Positions 1 through 8,780 of a DNA stretch of 36,039 nt are shown in pieces. The stretch lies in NCBI GenBank assembly GCA_947259195.1, contig CAMYLC010000072.1, positions 1 through 36,039 of the forward strand. Reading direction: 5' to 3'. Position numbers and translations under genes: made by a program. Each line of letters begins with the position of its first letter. Position 1 is the stretch's first letter. Source of the stretch: Thermoanaerobaculia bacterium. Its GTDB lineage: Bacteria; Acidobacteriota; Thermoanaerobaculia; Multivoradales; JAHEKO01. The notes below the pieces were generated by a model, which did no database searches, had not been told where the DNA came from, and saw nothing but the letters and a program-made list of their open reading frames with translations.

Positions 1-684
1 GAGCTCTTCCCGAATGTCTCGGTCGGGGTACTGGACAGGGATGCATCGCGTCGGCGGGGTGAGGCGGCGGCAGTGCTCGAGCGGTTCGCCAACGGGGAAA
101 CGCAGGTTCTGATTGGGACGCAAATGGTGTCGAAGGGGCATCACTTCCCACGCGTTGCGCTGGCCGGCGTACTGCTGGCCGACACCTACTTGGGCTTTCC
201 GGACTTCAGGGCCGTGGAAAGGACCTACAACCTGCTCACCCAGCTAGCCGGCAGGGCAGGGCGGGGTGAGCGTCCCGGCAAGGTCGTGATTCAGACTTAT
301 CATCCGGAGCATTACGCGATCCAGGCAGCCCTCGATCACGATGACGAGCTGTTCGAACGAGAAGAGATGCGCTATCGACGGATCTTCCACTACCCCCCGT
401 ACACACGGATGGTTCAGCTCCTGCTGCGGGACACCCATCGTCAGCGGGCACAGGCGACCATGGACGGCATAGCCAGAGAACTGGAGCGGCACCCGTTGGC
501 CGCCGGCGTGCGTATCTCAGGGCCGGCACCGGCTCCCTTCGAGAGGCTGCGCGGAAAGTGGCGTTTCCAGCTCCTCTTGCGTGGTACCTCCGGCCGGCGC
601 CTTCGAGACCTTCTTCGACAAGCTCTCCCTGATTCTGTGCCAGGCGATCTGGCGGTAGATGTGGATCCTCATGAGCTGCTCTGA
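1..684 (+). CDS. priA: Primosomal protein N' (PriA helicase), C-terminal part, cut by window start
   Basis: The reading frame is open from base 1, so this is the 3' end of a longer gene. PriA is a superfamily 2 DNA helicase that restarts stalled replication forks. The visible part is the end of the second RecA-like lobe and the C-terminal domain. LDRD, GTQMVSKGHHFP and a Q-AGRAGR motif VI (QLAGRAGRGERPG) are typical of PriA, as is the following QTYHPEHYAI segment. The tail with GPAPAPFERLRGKWRFQLL is the PriA C-terminal signature (G-APAP--RL-G-YR-Q-L). The zinc-binding cysteines and helicase motifs I-IV would lie outside the window. The stop is TGA at 682-684, and accA follows after a short promoter-containing gap. 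Confidence 0.96.
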   Translation, partial: ELFPNVSVGVLDRDASRRRGEAAAVLERFANGETQVLIGTQMVSKGHHFPRVALAGVLLADTYLGFPDFRAVERTYNLLTQLAGRAGRGERPGKVVIQTYHPEHYAIQAALDHDDELFEREEMRYRRIFHYPPYTRMVQLLLRDTHRQRAQATMDGIARELERHPLAAGVRISGPAPAPFERLRGKWRFQLLLRGTSGRRLRDLLRQALPDSVPGDLAVDVDPHELL

Positions 685-713
685 GCGCTACTTTCGGCGT
701 CTGTGTCCCCGAA

Positions 714-742
714 TTGACTCGCCACTGGCGCTTTGCTAGCGT
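714..742 (+). promoter_or_regulatory. Candidate sigma-70 promoter of accA
   Basis: TTGACT (714-719, five of six consensus -35 bases) is followed by a 17-base spacer and TAGCGT (737-742). TGC directly precedes it, giving an extended -10 of the TGnTAnnnT type. The predicted start of transcription is near 749, only about four bases before the accA ATG at 753, so the mRNA would be nearly leaderless. The match is by eye. The -10 hexamer is only three of six, but the TTGAC box, spacing and TGn element recur at other gene starts here. Confidence 0.5.
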
Positions 743-752
743 CGTTCCGGTA

Positions 753-1706
753 ATGCCTTCCCAGGATGTGCCATTCGAAGAGCCCCTGATCGAGCTCCGT
801 CAGCGGCTGGAGGAGTTGGAGAGCTACCCCGAGAGTACGGGGCGCCGCAAGGAGCTCGAGTCTCTTCGCAGCCAGCTGACCAAGAGGACGAAGGAGATCT
901 ACGGCCGGCTGAGCCGCTGGGAGAAGACCCTCGTGGCCAGGCATTCGGACCGCCCGTACACCCTCGACTATGTCAACTTGCTGACCGAGGACTGGGTGGA
1001 GATCCACGGCGATCGAGCCTTCGCCGATGACCCTGCAATCGTCGCCGGGTTCGCGACTTTCCAGGGTCGATCGGTGGCGATCATCGGACATCAGAAAGGG
1101 CGCGGTACCGCGGATCGGATTGGCAGGAACTTCGGCCAGCCCAGGCCTGAGGGCTATCGAAAAGCGCTGCGCGTCATGCACCTGGCCGAGAAGTTCCAGA
1201 TGCCGATCCTGACCCTGGTGGACACGCCAGGGGCGTACCCGGGAGTTGGCGCCGAAGAACGGGGGCAGGCTGAGGCCATCGCTCACAACCTATTCGAGAT
1301 GGCAGGTCTGCGCGTGCCGATCGTGGTCACCATCACCGGGGAGGGTGGCAGTGGGGGAGCCCTGGCGCTTGGCGTGGGCAACCGGGTCTTCATGCTCGAG
1401 TACTCGACCTATTCCGTCATCTCTCCCGAGGGCTGCGCGGCGATTCTCTGGAAAGACCAGGAACAACGGGAGGTGGCCGCCGAAGCCATGCGCCTGACGG
1501 CATCGGACATCTTCGAGTTGGGTCTCATCGATGGCGTCATCCAAGAACCCCTGGGCGGCGCTCATGCAGACGTTGCCAAAACCTGCCGCCGCGTCGGCGA
1601 GAAACTCGCGGCAGCCCTCGAGGAACTGGACAGGCTCACACCGGATCAGCTCGTGCAGCAAAGATACGATCGGTTTCGGGCCCTCGGCGAGTTCGAGGAA
1701 CGCTAG
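753..1706 (+). CDS. accA: Acetyl-CoA carboxylase carboxyltransferase subunit alpha
   Basis: AccA is the alpha half of the carboxyltransferase that moves CO2 from biotin-BCCP to acetyl-CoA, making malonyl-CoA for fatty acid synthesis in the cytosol. The 317-residue product has the usual family length. The N-terminal helix (PLIELRQRLEELE) leads to an AccA carboxyltransferase core with GHQKGRGT, RNFGQPRPEGYRKALR, TLVDTPGAYPG-GAEERGQAEAIA, GEGGSGGALA and YSVISPEGCAAILWKD. All of these are strongly conserved. I chose ATG 753 rather than TTG 714 because the latter coincides with a -35 box and the shorter form starts where family members do. AccD is not in the window. recJ follows after 36 bases and may be co-transcribed. 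Confidence 0.96.
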   Translation: MPSQDVPFEEPLIELRQRLEELESYPESTGRRKELESLRSQLTKRTKEIYGRLSRWEKTLVARHSDRPYTLDYVNLLTEDWVEIHGDRAFADDPAIVAGFATFQGRSVAIIGHQKGRGTADRIGRNFGQPRPEGYRKALRVMHLAEKFQMPILTLVDTPGAYPGVGAEERGQAEAIAHNLFEMAGLRVPIVVTITGEGGSGGALALGVGNRVFMLEYSTYSVISPEGCAAILWKDQEQREVAAEAMRLTASDIFELGLIDGVIQEPLGGAHADVAKTCRRVGEKLAAALEELDRLTPDQLVQQRYDRFRALGEFEER

Positions 1707-1742
1707 CCCGACCCGCAGCGCCCCGACCCGATCTCGAGCCCG

Positions 1743-3494
1743 ATGACATTTCCCCTCCAGCTCGTCCGACGCTGGTCGCGGGTGCCGATTCCCGAGGCAG
1801 AGACAGTCCTCGAGACCGCCGGATTCCCTCCCTGGCTCGCGGCGCTGCTGGCACGCCGTGGAGTTGCCGATGCCGCGGCCGCCGATGCATTCCTGAAGCC
1901 CAACTCGGAACACCTGCATTCACCTGCCGACCTGCAAGGGGTCGAAGAAGCTGTCGAGCGCATCGCGGCGGCGAGGCAACGCGACGAAAGAATAGCGATC
2001 GTGGGCGACTACGATGTCGACGGGATCTCGGCCGCGGCTCTTCTGTCAGCCGTCTTGCGCGCCGTGGGACTCGAAGTGGAGGTCATTCTGCCGAATCGCC
2101 TCGACGAAGGATACGGCTTTCAGGTGCTGCACGTGGATCGAGCCCGAGACGCCGGTTGCTCCCTGATCTTGACGGCAGATTGCGGAACGACAGCCGCCGA
2201 GGCAGTCGAGGAGGCGCGCAACAAGGGCCTCGACGTCATTATTACGGACCATCATCTGCCGGCGGCAGAGCCGCTTCGGGGAGCGATCGAGATCAACCCC
2301 AAGCGGCAGTCGACGAGCTATCCATTCCCCGATCTGGCTGGAGCAGGAGTCGCCCTGAAACTGGCAGTTGCGGTGGCTGAGCATTTCGGACGCTCGATCG
2401 AGGTCGGCACCCTGCTGCGGGTCGCCTGCCTGGGCACGATCTGCGACCTGGTGCCTCTCATCGGAGAGAACCGTACGATAGCTTCGTTGGGACTCGACGA
2501 GCTTGCCAGAACGCGATCCGTGGGCTTACAGGAGTTGATGCGAAAAGCGGACGTTCGGGCGCCCGTGACCGCGAGTGATGTCGGCTACCGCCTCGGGCCC
2601 CGGCTCAACGCGGCGGGAAGAATGTCCAGACCTGACGAGGCCCTGGAGCTGCTGATGACGAGAGACCGCGTCCGAGCTGCTGCCCTGGCCCAGCAGCTCG
2701 ACGACTGGAATCGGTCGCGCCAGGAGGCCGAGACTCGAGTCGTCGAGGCAGCACTCGACGCCTTTGCAGCCCGTGATCCGCTGCCCCCCGTTCTCGTAGC
2801 CTGGAGCGATTCCTGGCACCCCGGGGTAGTTGGAATAGCGGCAGGGCGCATCGCCCGCAAGGTTCATCGGCCGACGGTTCTCTTCAGTGTCGATGGCGAC
2901 TGGGCTACAGGATCGGGCAGGAGCATCGCGGAGATTCACCTCCACGAGTTTCTCAGTGGATGGAAGGAGGAGTACGAGCGCTTCGGCGGCCATGCCCAGG
3001 CCATCGGCATGAAGGTCGCCGTTCAGGATCTGGGGAGGCTTCGCAAAGCCTGGGAGCAGGGCGCTGCAGCAAATTGGGATCGAGACTCTCTGACCAAGAC
3101 TCTGACCTACGAGCTCGAGATGCCGGCTAGCGAGCTCGACAACGAATTGGTCGCCAAGTTGCGCACACTCGAACCCTTCGGCATGGGGAATCCGCAGCCA
3201 GTTCTGCGGGTCGGCCCCCTGCGGTCAAGCGGCAAGCCGCGCTTCTTCGGCAAGGGTCATCTCGGGTTGGCGGCCCAGGGAGAAGACGGCTCGCCGATCG
3301 ACCTGCTGGGTTGGGGCTGGCAGGATCGAGCCAAGGAGCTGGAGGATTCGTTCGAGGTCCTCGGATGCCTGGAACAAGACAGGTATACCCAGCGGCCCGT
3401 CCTGCGTCTGGTGGATGTCCGAGCTTGGGAGCTCTCCAGCGGATCGAGTGCGCATGAAGGCCCTGTGCCGCGTAGAATGACCGAAGATGGCTAA
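1743..3494 (+). CDS. recJ: Single-stranded-DNA-specific exonuclease RecJ
   Basis: RecJ is a 5'-3' ssDNA exonuclease of the DHH phosphoesterase family acting in recombination and mismatch or base-excision repair. The 583-residue protein is close to the E. coli length. DHH-domain metal motifs appear in order: DYDVDG (about residue 83), LTADCGT, and ITDHH. They are followed by AINPKR-type EINPKRQS, the hinge sequence RLGPRLNAAGRM, and the DHHA1 motif FGGHAQAIGM. A C-terminal OB-like region (FGMGNPQPV) follows. The start is the ATG at 1743, and no strong Shine-Dalgarno is visible. The stop TAA at 3492-3494 overlaps the start of the next gene by eight bases, implying translational coupling to the lipopolysaccharide export genes, an unusual but not unknown neighbourhood. 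Confidence 0.96.
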   Translation: MTFPLQLVRRWSRVPIPEAETVLETAGFPPWLAALLARRGVADAAAADAFLKPNSEHLHSPADLQGVEEAVERIAAARQRDERIAIVGDYDVDGISAAALLSAVLRAVGLEVEVILPNRLDEGYGFQVLHVDRARDAGCSLILTADCGTTAAEAVEEARNKGLDVIITDHHLPAAEPLRGAIEINPKRQSTSYPFPDLAGAGVALKLAVAVAEHFGRSIEVGTLLRVACLGTICDLVPLIGENRTIASLGLDELARTRSVGLQELMRKADVRAPVTASDVGYRLGPRLNAAGRMSRPDEALELLMTRDRVRAAALAQQLDDWNRSRQEAETRVVEAALDAFAARDPLPPVLVAWSDSWHPGVVGIAAGRIARKVHRPTVLFSVDGDWATGSGRSIAEIHLHEFLSGWKEEYERFGGHAQAIGMKVAVQDLGRLRKAWEQGAAANWDRDSLTKTLTYELEMPASELDNELVAKLRTLEPFGMGNPQPVLRVGPLRSSGKPRFFGKGHLGLAAQGEDGSPIDLLGWGWQDRAKELEDSFEVLGCLEQDRYTQRPVLRLVDVRAWELSSGSSAHEGPVPRRMTEDG

Positions 3495-5514
3495 GGCGCC
3501 CCGCGAACTCCCGATCCGCCTCATACGAAAGGCCCTCCTGGTCGCCCTGGTGGGATTCCTGATATCTGTCGTGGCGCTCTACCTGCTGGGCAGGATGGGC
3601 AGGCCTGAAACGGCTCGCTCAACAACCGGAGGTCTCCTGGACAAGGCCGATACCCAGCTCCAGTTCTCGGGCGAGGGCTTCGACTACGAGGTCAGTCGAG
3701 GCGGTCGGAAGGTCATCCATGTGAAAGCCGAGCGCGTTCTGTCGATGAAGGATGACGACTACGAGCTGCAGGGCGTCGAGCTGGTCATGACCCGGCAGGA
3801 TGAAGGGGAATACAGTCTGGCGAGCGACAGCGCTTTCTACAATTTAGAGACTCAGGCGGCCTCCTTTCGCGGCAATGTCCGTTTCTCGGGCCCGCAGGGC
3901 GTCTACCTGACCGCAGACGGTCTGGAACTGGTCGATGATGGCACGCTGATCGTCAGCTCATCTCCGGTTCGATTCCGTTTCCTGGATCGCTTCCATGGTC
4001 GAGCCGACCGGCTGCGGATCACCCCGGGTCGCAACATCTTCATACTGGCCGGTCACGTGAAAGTCGACACCTTGCAAGGCGATGCCAGCCCGATGTCGCT
4101 TCACTGCCGGCGCTTCGCCTTCGATCGCGACCGCCGGCTGCTGCGGGCAGAAGGCGGCGTCCGACTGCTGAGGGGAGATGACTACCTTCGGGCGAGACGA
4201 CTCAGCGTGACCCTCTCCCAGGACGAGAAGCGAATCGACTTCATTCAGGCCCGCTGGGACATATTTGGTGGTGTGAGGCAACCGGCTGGGGATGGATCTA
4301 CCAGCATTGTCACTTTCGAGAGCCGTGAGTTGTCGGTGACTTTGGAAGGTGACCCGGAAGTACCGAAGAAGGGGGAGCTCTCGGGTGGCCCCTATGGCCC
4401 AGCTGTCCTGTCAGTGAAAGATGCCTCAGGTCTTCGCCGCCGAATCAAAGCAGACTACCTGGTAGGAGATTTTGTCGACGGCGACCTGAGGCAGGCACAG
4501 GGCCTCGACAACGTCGTCATGGATGAGTTCCTCGATCTGGAACCCGAAGTGATCCTGCGTAGCGCTTGCGGTGACACGGCCGTGGCCAATTTTTCCAACG
4601 GTCAGTTGGGGTCTTTTCGTCTCGAGGGCGACGTCGAGCTGCATGGCGACGCCCTCCAGGCCACAGGCAGTCAGCTCGACATGGCCGACCCCGAGAGCGA
4701 AGTCGCCCTGACCGGCACGCCCGCGTGGGCCATTCGGGAACAGGGAGAGTTGAGAGCACCACGCATCGTGTACGACAGCCAGACTCAGGAGGTTCGGGCT
4801 GGTTCGCCAGCCAAGGCGATCCTGTTCCAGGGTTCGGGTTCCGGTGTGGCACCTGGCGGTTCGACGACAGGGGAGCCGATTCGAATCGAGGGCAGCGAAG
4901 CCATCTGGTCTGACGTAGCCGGGACGGTCTCTTTTTCCCGTGATGTTCGTGCCTGGCAAGGAGAGAACTTCTTACTGTCAGACAAGCTGACCGGGGAGCT
5001 GACGACGTCCCGCCTCATCGCTTCGGGAGGTGTCAAGACTGTCTGGCGACCAGCTGAGACCGATGGCACGGAAGATGGCGAAGACGGTCTGACCTCGAAG
5101 CTGCCGGCGGAGCCCCTGGAGGTGACAGCGAACGACCTCGTCTACGATCAGACCGCGAGGGTTCTGACCTACTCGGGCGAGGCACGTGCGGTCCAGGCGA
5201 AGAAGATCATGCTTTGCCAGGATATCCAGGTCCACCTCAGCGAAGAGGATGAGTTCGATGAGATCATCTGCGTGGAGTCGGCCCGTTTGGAGGATGGCGA
5301 GACAGGGCACGTAGTGACCGGCGATCGGATGGTATATCGACCTGACGATGAGCGAGCCACGGTGACAGGGAACCCGGTTGTGATGATCGACGGGAAGGGT
5401 GGGCGCATCCAGGGCCAAGAGCTGATCTATGATTTCGTGTCCGGCACCGCGAGAGTCAGGAGTGAGAAGCTTGCAGGTGCCGGAGAGAGCTCGGACGGGG
5501 ACGGAGAGCCATGA
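3487..5514 (+). CDS. Long LptC/LptA-like lipopolysaccharide transport protein
   Basis: The 675-residue product starts with a short cytoplasmic stretch and one membrane helix (about residues 13-35). A long soluble periplasmic region rich in beta strands and GNVRF/GHVKV/GDVEL-type repeats follows. This is the signature of LptC and OstA/LptA beta-jellyroll domains, which pass LPS from the inner-membrane LptB2FG pump across the periplasm. Residues ~55-150 look LptC-like ([23 protein letters not shown]). From ~120 to the end, several OstA-type units can be seen, the last two containing [19 protein letters not shown] and [17 protein letters not shown]. LptC and LptA are each under about 200 residues in E. 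coli, so this looks like a membrane-anchored fusion with extra units. It overlaps lptB by four bases (ATGA). Function is inferred from fold-like motifs and this neighbour; the exact domain count is uncertain. Confidence 0.8.
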   Translation: MAKAPRELPIRLIRKALLVALVGFLISVVALYLLGRMGRPETARSTTGGLLDKADTQLQFSGEGFDYEVSRGGRKVIHVKAERVLSMKDDDYELQGVELVMTRQDEGEYSLASDSAFYNLETQAASFRGNVRFSGPQGVYLTADGLELVDDGTLIVSSSPVRFRFLDRFHGRADRLRITPGRNIFILAGHVKVDTLQGDASPMSLHCRRFAFDRDRRLLRAEGGVRLLRGDDYLRARRLSVTLSQDEKRIDFIQARWDIFGGVRQPAGDGSTSIVTFESRELSVTLEGDPEVPKKGELSGGPYGPAVLSVKDASGLRRRIKADYLVGDFVDGDLRQAQGLDNVVMDEFLDLEPEVILRSACGDTAVANFSNGQLGSFRLEGDVELHGDALQATGSQLDMADPESEVALTGTPAWAIREQGELRAPRIVYDSQTQEVRAGSPAKAILFQGSGSGVAPGGSTTGEPIRIEGSEAIWSDVAGTVSFSRDVRAWQGENFLLSDKLTGELTTSRLIASGGVKTVWRPAETDGTEDGEDGLTSKLPAEPLEVTANDLVYDQTARVLTYSGEARAVQAKKIMLCQDIQVHLSEEDEFDEIICVESARLEDGETGHVVTGDRMVYRPDDERATVTGNPVVMIDGKGGRIQGQELIYDFVSGTARVRSEKLAGAGESSDGDGEP

Positions 5515-6242
5515 CCGCCGCTCCAGTCCTCGGGACTCGAAACCTGAAGAAAGTGTATGCCGGTCGAGCTGTGGTCGACGATGTCTCCATCGAGGTGCAC
5601 CCTGGTGAGATCGTCGGCTTGCTCGGCCCCAATGGGGCCGGAAAGACGACGACCTTCTATATGGTCGTCGGATTGACGCAGCCCGACTCCGGACAGGTCT
5701 TTCTCGGGCAGCAGAACATCACCGAGCTGCCCATGTACCTGCGAGCCAAAAGGGGTATCAGCTATCTGCCGCAGGAGCCTTCGGTCTTTCGCAAGTTGAG
5801 CGTCGAGGACAACCTGCGGGCAATTTTCGAGACTTTGGAGATCCCCCAGAAGGAGCAAGAACGGCGCACCGAACAGCTAGTGGAGCATTTCGGTCTCGGA
5901 CGAGTTCGCAAGACTGAAGGGTATGCCCTGTCCGGTGGCGAGCGTCGTCGGGTCGAGATCGCACGGGCCCTGGTTTTGAGCCCCTCCTACATCCTGCTGG
6001 ACGAGCCGTTCGCGGGTATCGACCCGATCGCCGTTCTGGACATCCAGCGCATCGTGAAGCAGCTCAAGACCATGGGGATCGGCGTCCTGATTACCGACCA
6101 CAACGTCCGAGAGACGTTGAAAATCACCGACCGCGCTTATATCATCAACAATGGTGAAATTCTCCGTTTCGGAGCTCCTGAGGAGCTCTCCTCCGACCCC
6201 CAGGTCCGTAAAATCTACTTAGGGGAAGACTTCACTCTCTAG
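5511..6242 (+). CDS. lptB: Lipopolysaccharide export ABC transporter ATP-binding protein LptB
   Basis: LptB is the cytoplasmic ATPase that drives LPS extraction from the inner membrane by the LptB2FG complex. The 243-residue protein has Walker [10 protein letters not shown] (39-47), a Q-loop region [12 protein letters not shown] (LptB-characteristic), signature LSGGERRR (from 140), Walker [13 protein letters not shown] (161-172) and H-loop [10 protein letters not shown] (His197). The end IYLGEDF is the conserved LptB tail. The ATGA overlap with the LptC/A-like gene and the following rpoN (11-base gap) reproduce the widespread lptA-lptB-rpoN order. The matching permease is the lptFG gene at 18448-20699. 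Confidence 0.97.
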   Translation: MTAAPVLGTRNLKKVYAGRAVVDDVSIEVHPGEIVGLLGPNGAGKTTTFYMVVGLTQPDSGQVFLGQQNITELPMYLRAKRGISYLPQEPSVFRKLSVEDNLRAIFETLEIPQKEQERRTEQLVEHFGLGRVRKTEGYALSGGERRRVEIARALVLSPSYILLDEPFAGIDPIAVLDIQRIVKQLKTMGIGVLITDHNVRETLKITDRAYIINNGEILRFGAPEELSSDPQVRKIYLGEDFTL

Positions 6243-6253
6243 GGTGACGGCGA

Positions 6254-7726
6254 ATGGCGCTCGAGCAGAAACTCTCACTCAAGCTGGCTCAAAAGCTGGT
6301 CATGACGCCGTCGCTGCAGCAGGCGATCAAACTGCTGCAGATGACCCGCATGGAGCTGCAGACCGTGGTGGCCCAGGAACTGGTCGAAAACCCGGTGCTC
6401 GAGGAGGGAGACGAGACATTCGAGACCGAAACCACGGATGAGGAGGATGAAGAGACCGCCGAGACGCAGCCCGAGGAGACTGCAACCGACGAGCTGGACC
6501 ACCAGGAGTCGATGGACGACATCGACCTCGATGCCTACTTCAACGACTACCTGGAGGGCTCGACCGGTCCCTCGGTGTTCGAGTCGCGGGAGGCACCTCC
6601 CCTGGAAAACACACTGACTCGAGAGCCTGATCTCTACGACCACCTCTTGTGGCAGTTGCACATGACGGAAGTTTCTGCGCGGCAGCGGGAAATCGCCGAG
6701 TTGATCATCGGGAATCTGGACCCGGACGGGTTTCTGGTGGCCAGCACCGAGGAGCTTCAGCTGATGGGGTGGCAGGAAGGGCCGGGGGAGGCCTACACTG
6801 CGGAAGAGGTCCTGGACGCTCTTCGCCTGATCCAGAGCTTCGACCCTCCCGGCGTGGCGTGCAAGGATCTCAGAGAGAGTCTCACCCGGCAGCTCGACGC
6901 ACGTGGCGAACCCGAGGATTCACTGGTCCGGAGGGTTATCGACGAGGCCTGGGATCTCTTTCTCAAACGACAATTTCAGCCGATCGCCCGAAAGCTCGAG
7001 ATTCCACTCGCCGAGTTGGAGCCGGTGATAGAGAGCCTTCGGGGGTTGCAGTTGAGACCCGGACGTAAGTTCAGCACCGAACGGACCCACTACGTGGAGC
7101 CCGATGTGCACATCGCCAAAATCAGTGGCAAGTACGTCATTTTGCTGAACGATGATGGAATGCCGCGGCTACGGATCAGCAACGCCTATCGGCGGATGCT
7201 GCGGAACATGGTGAACGACGGCAAGGAGGCGGATGCCAGACAGTTCATCAAGGAGAAGCTGCGCTCGGCTGTGTGGCTGATCAAGAGTCTCGATCAGCGA
7301 CAGCGGACGATCTACAAGGTCTCCGACTCGATCGTCCGCCAGCAGCAGGCTTTTCTGGAGCGTGGGATCGAGTACTTGAGGCCCATGGTTTTGCGGGATG
7401 TGGCTGACGACATCGGAATGCACGAGTCGACAGTCAGTCGCGTCGTCTCCAACAAGTACATGCATACCCCTCGAGGTCTGTTCCCGATGAAGTTCTTCTT
7501 CCACAGCGGAATCGATCGCGAGTATGGCTCGGATATCTCATCGCTCACCGTCAAGGGCAAGATCCAGCATCTCATCCAGGAGGAGGATGCCAAGCGGCCG
7601 TTGTCGGATAGCGAGCTGACCCGGATGCTGCAACGCGAGGGAATCAACATCGCTCGGCGCACAGTGGCCAAGTACCGCGACGAGCTGGGCGTTCCATCGT
7701 CCACCAATCGCAAGCAGGTCTTCTAG
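6254..7726 (+). CDS. rpoN: RNA polymerase sigma-54 factor
   Basis: Sigma-54 directs RNA polymerase to -24/-12 promoters that need AAA+ activators. The 490-residue protein has the N-terminal activator-interacting region (LKLAQKLVMTPSLQQAI, glutamine- and leucine-rich, 10-30). An acidic low-complexity stretch follows (about 52-95, EEDEETAETQ). Next come the core-binding domain (QSFDPPGVACKDLRE; LRPGRKF), the helix-turn-helix VADDIGMHESTVSRVV, and the RpoN box ARRTVAKYRDELG near residue 467. AGGGTGA lies at suitable distance before ATG 6254. It heads a typical rpoN-hpf-ptsN cluster. I saw no convincing -24/-12 target promoter in the window. Confidence 0.98.
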   Translation: MALEQKLSLKLAQKLVMTPSLQQAIKLLQMTRMELQTVVAQELVENPVLEEGDETFETETTDEEDEETAETQPEETATDELDHQESMDDIDLDAYFNDYLEGSTGPSVFESREAPPLENTLTREPDLYDHLLWQLHMTEVSARQREIAELIIGNLDPDGFLVASTEELQLMGWQEGPGEAYTAEEVLDALRLIQSFDPPGVACKDLRESLTRQLDARGEPEDSLVRRVIDEAWDLFLKRQFQPIARKLEIPLAELEPVIESLRGLQLRPGRKFSTERTHYVEPDVHIAKISGKYVILLNDDGMPRLRISNAYRRMLRNMVNDGKEADARQFIKEKLRSAVWLIKSLDQRQRTIYKVSDSIVRQQQAFLERGIEYLRPMVLRDVADDIGMHESTVSRVVSNKYMHTPRGLFPMKFFFHSGIDREYGSDISSLTVKGKIQHLIQEEDAKRPLSDSELTRMLQREGINIARRTVAKYRDELGVPSSTNRKQVF

Positions 7727-7771
7727 AGGTGGAGAAAGTCACCTGAACCGGGAACTGGATTGAGGAGAGAC

Positions 7772-8314
7772 ATGAATATCGACTACGTGGCGCGCAACCT
7801 CGAGCTAGACACCAGAATCCGCGACTTCACGGCTGACAAGCTGGAGAAAGTGGGGAAGTTTCTCGACGAACCGGTCGATGTGCGAGTTACGGTCGAGCAG
7901 GAGAAGCACCGCTGCTCCGCCGAGCTTCACATCACTCACCGATTCGGTATCATCCAGGCGAACGAGGAGACGGATGACATATTCGATGCCGTCAACCTGG
8001 CCGTCGACAAGGCTGAGAAACAGGCCCGCCGATCCCGCAAGAAGTTCCGCGACAAGCGGCGGAAGGCCGATCGCAACAACAACAGCCATTGGCCAGTGGA
8101 AATCGTCGATAACGCATCTGTCGGACTCGGCGCCGAACCGCGTATCGTCGAGTCGACCGTCCTGAGCATCAAGCCAATGAGCCTCGACGAAGCCGCGATC
8201 CAGCTCGAAGAGAGCGACTACGGTTTCGTGGTTTTTCGCAACGCCGTGAATGATCTGGTCAACGTGCTCTACAGACGCAGGGACAACAATTACGGACTCA
8301 TCTCGCCAGAGTAG
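7772..8314 (+). CDS. hpf: Long-form ribosome hibernation promoting factor
   Basis: HPF binds the decoding region of the 30S subunit and, in its long form, dimerises ribosomes into 100S particles during starvation. The product is about 180 residues. An S30AE domain (residues ~1-105) begins MNIDYVARNLELD and contains AELHITHRFGIIQANEETDDIFDAVNLAVDK and a basic run of RSRKKFRDKRRKAD. A linker is followed by the C-terminal dimerisation domain (MSLDEAAIQLEESDYGFVVFRNA). The ATG at 7772 is preferred over the in-frame TTG at 7760 because GAGGAGA (7762-7768) would then be its Shine-Dalgarno. The 3' end overlaps the most likely start of the next gene. Confidence 0.95.
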   Translation: MNIDYVARNLELDTRIRDFTADKLEKVGKFLDEPVDVRVTVEQEKHRCSAELHITHRFGIIQANEETDDIFDAVNLAVDKAEKQARRSRKKFRDKRRKADRNNNSHWPVEIVDNASVGLGAEPRIVESTVLSIKPMSLDEAAIQLEESDYGFVVFRNAVNDLVNVLYRRRDNNYGLISPE

Positions 8315-8780
8315 CGATAGCCAACCGTCTCTCGGCTCGCTCACCGAGCTCGAGCTCATCTTTCCGAACCTCTCTGGAACGGATCGTCCAGGAGTGCTGC
8401 GCGCGCTGGCTGACGAGATGGCGAAGGCTGGTGTCGTGCCGGACTCCGATCTGACGTACCAGCGCCTGATCGAGCGCGAGGAGCTCGGCTCGACTGCCAT
8501 CGGCAGCGGTGTCGCAATCCCGCACTGCAAAATGGAGAATCTGAGCCGAGTGGAGGTCGCGATCGGCCTGTCTCGTGAGGGTGTCGATTTCGAGAGCGAG
8601 GATGGCAAACCGGTGCAGTTGTTCTTTCTCGTGATCTGCCCTAGCGACAGCCCCGCTGCTCATCTGCGCTCGCTGGCCGCCATCTCCAAGTGGGTGAAGG
8701 CCGATCGACACGTCGAGCGGCTCCTCGCGCTCGATGAGCCCGAGGACATCTGGGCGCTCCTGCGAGAAGAGGGTGGCTAG
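8250..8780 (+). CDS. ptsN: PTS EIIA component, nitrogen-regulatory (PtsN) type
   Basis: This is a fructose/nitrogen-type EIIA domain that accepts phosphate from HPr and normally works as a regulator (of potassium uptake, kinases or sigma-54 related genes) rather than in sugar transport. The core begins near LTELELIFPNL. The phosphorylated His is His92 in SGVAIPHCKM, followed by VAIGLSREGVDF, VQLFFLVICP and HLRSLAAISKW, all family features. The start is unclear. The only conventional start in frame is ATG 8250, which overlaps hpf by 65 bases. An ATT at 8289 with AGGG upstream would give a more usual 163-residue protein. Its place after rpoN and hpf is the common arrangement for ptsN. Confidence 0.9.
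   Translation: MIWSTCSTDAGTTITDSSRQSSDSQPSLGSLTELELIFPNLSGTDRPGVLRALADEMAKAGVVPDSDLTYQRLIEREELGSTAIGSGVAIPHCKMENLSRVEVAIGLSREGVDFESEDGKPVQLFFLVICPSDSPAAHLRSLAAISKWVKADRHVERLLALDEPEDIWALLREEGG

Noticed and set aside
714..752. TTG 714 as accA start
   Set aside because: It coincides with the TTGACT -35 hexamer, and ATG 753 gives the standard AccA length and N-terminus.
2526..2993. Long open frames on the strand opposite recJ, rpoN, tolB, lptFG and other genes
   Set aside because: They lie wholly inside well-supported genes, have biased composition expected of GC-rich antisense frames, and show no recognisable domains.
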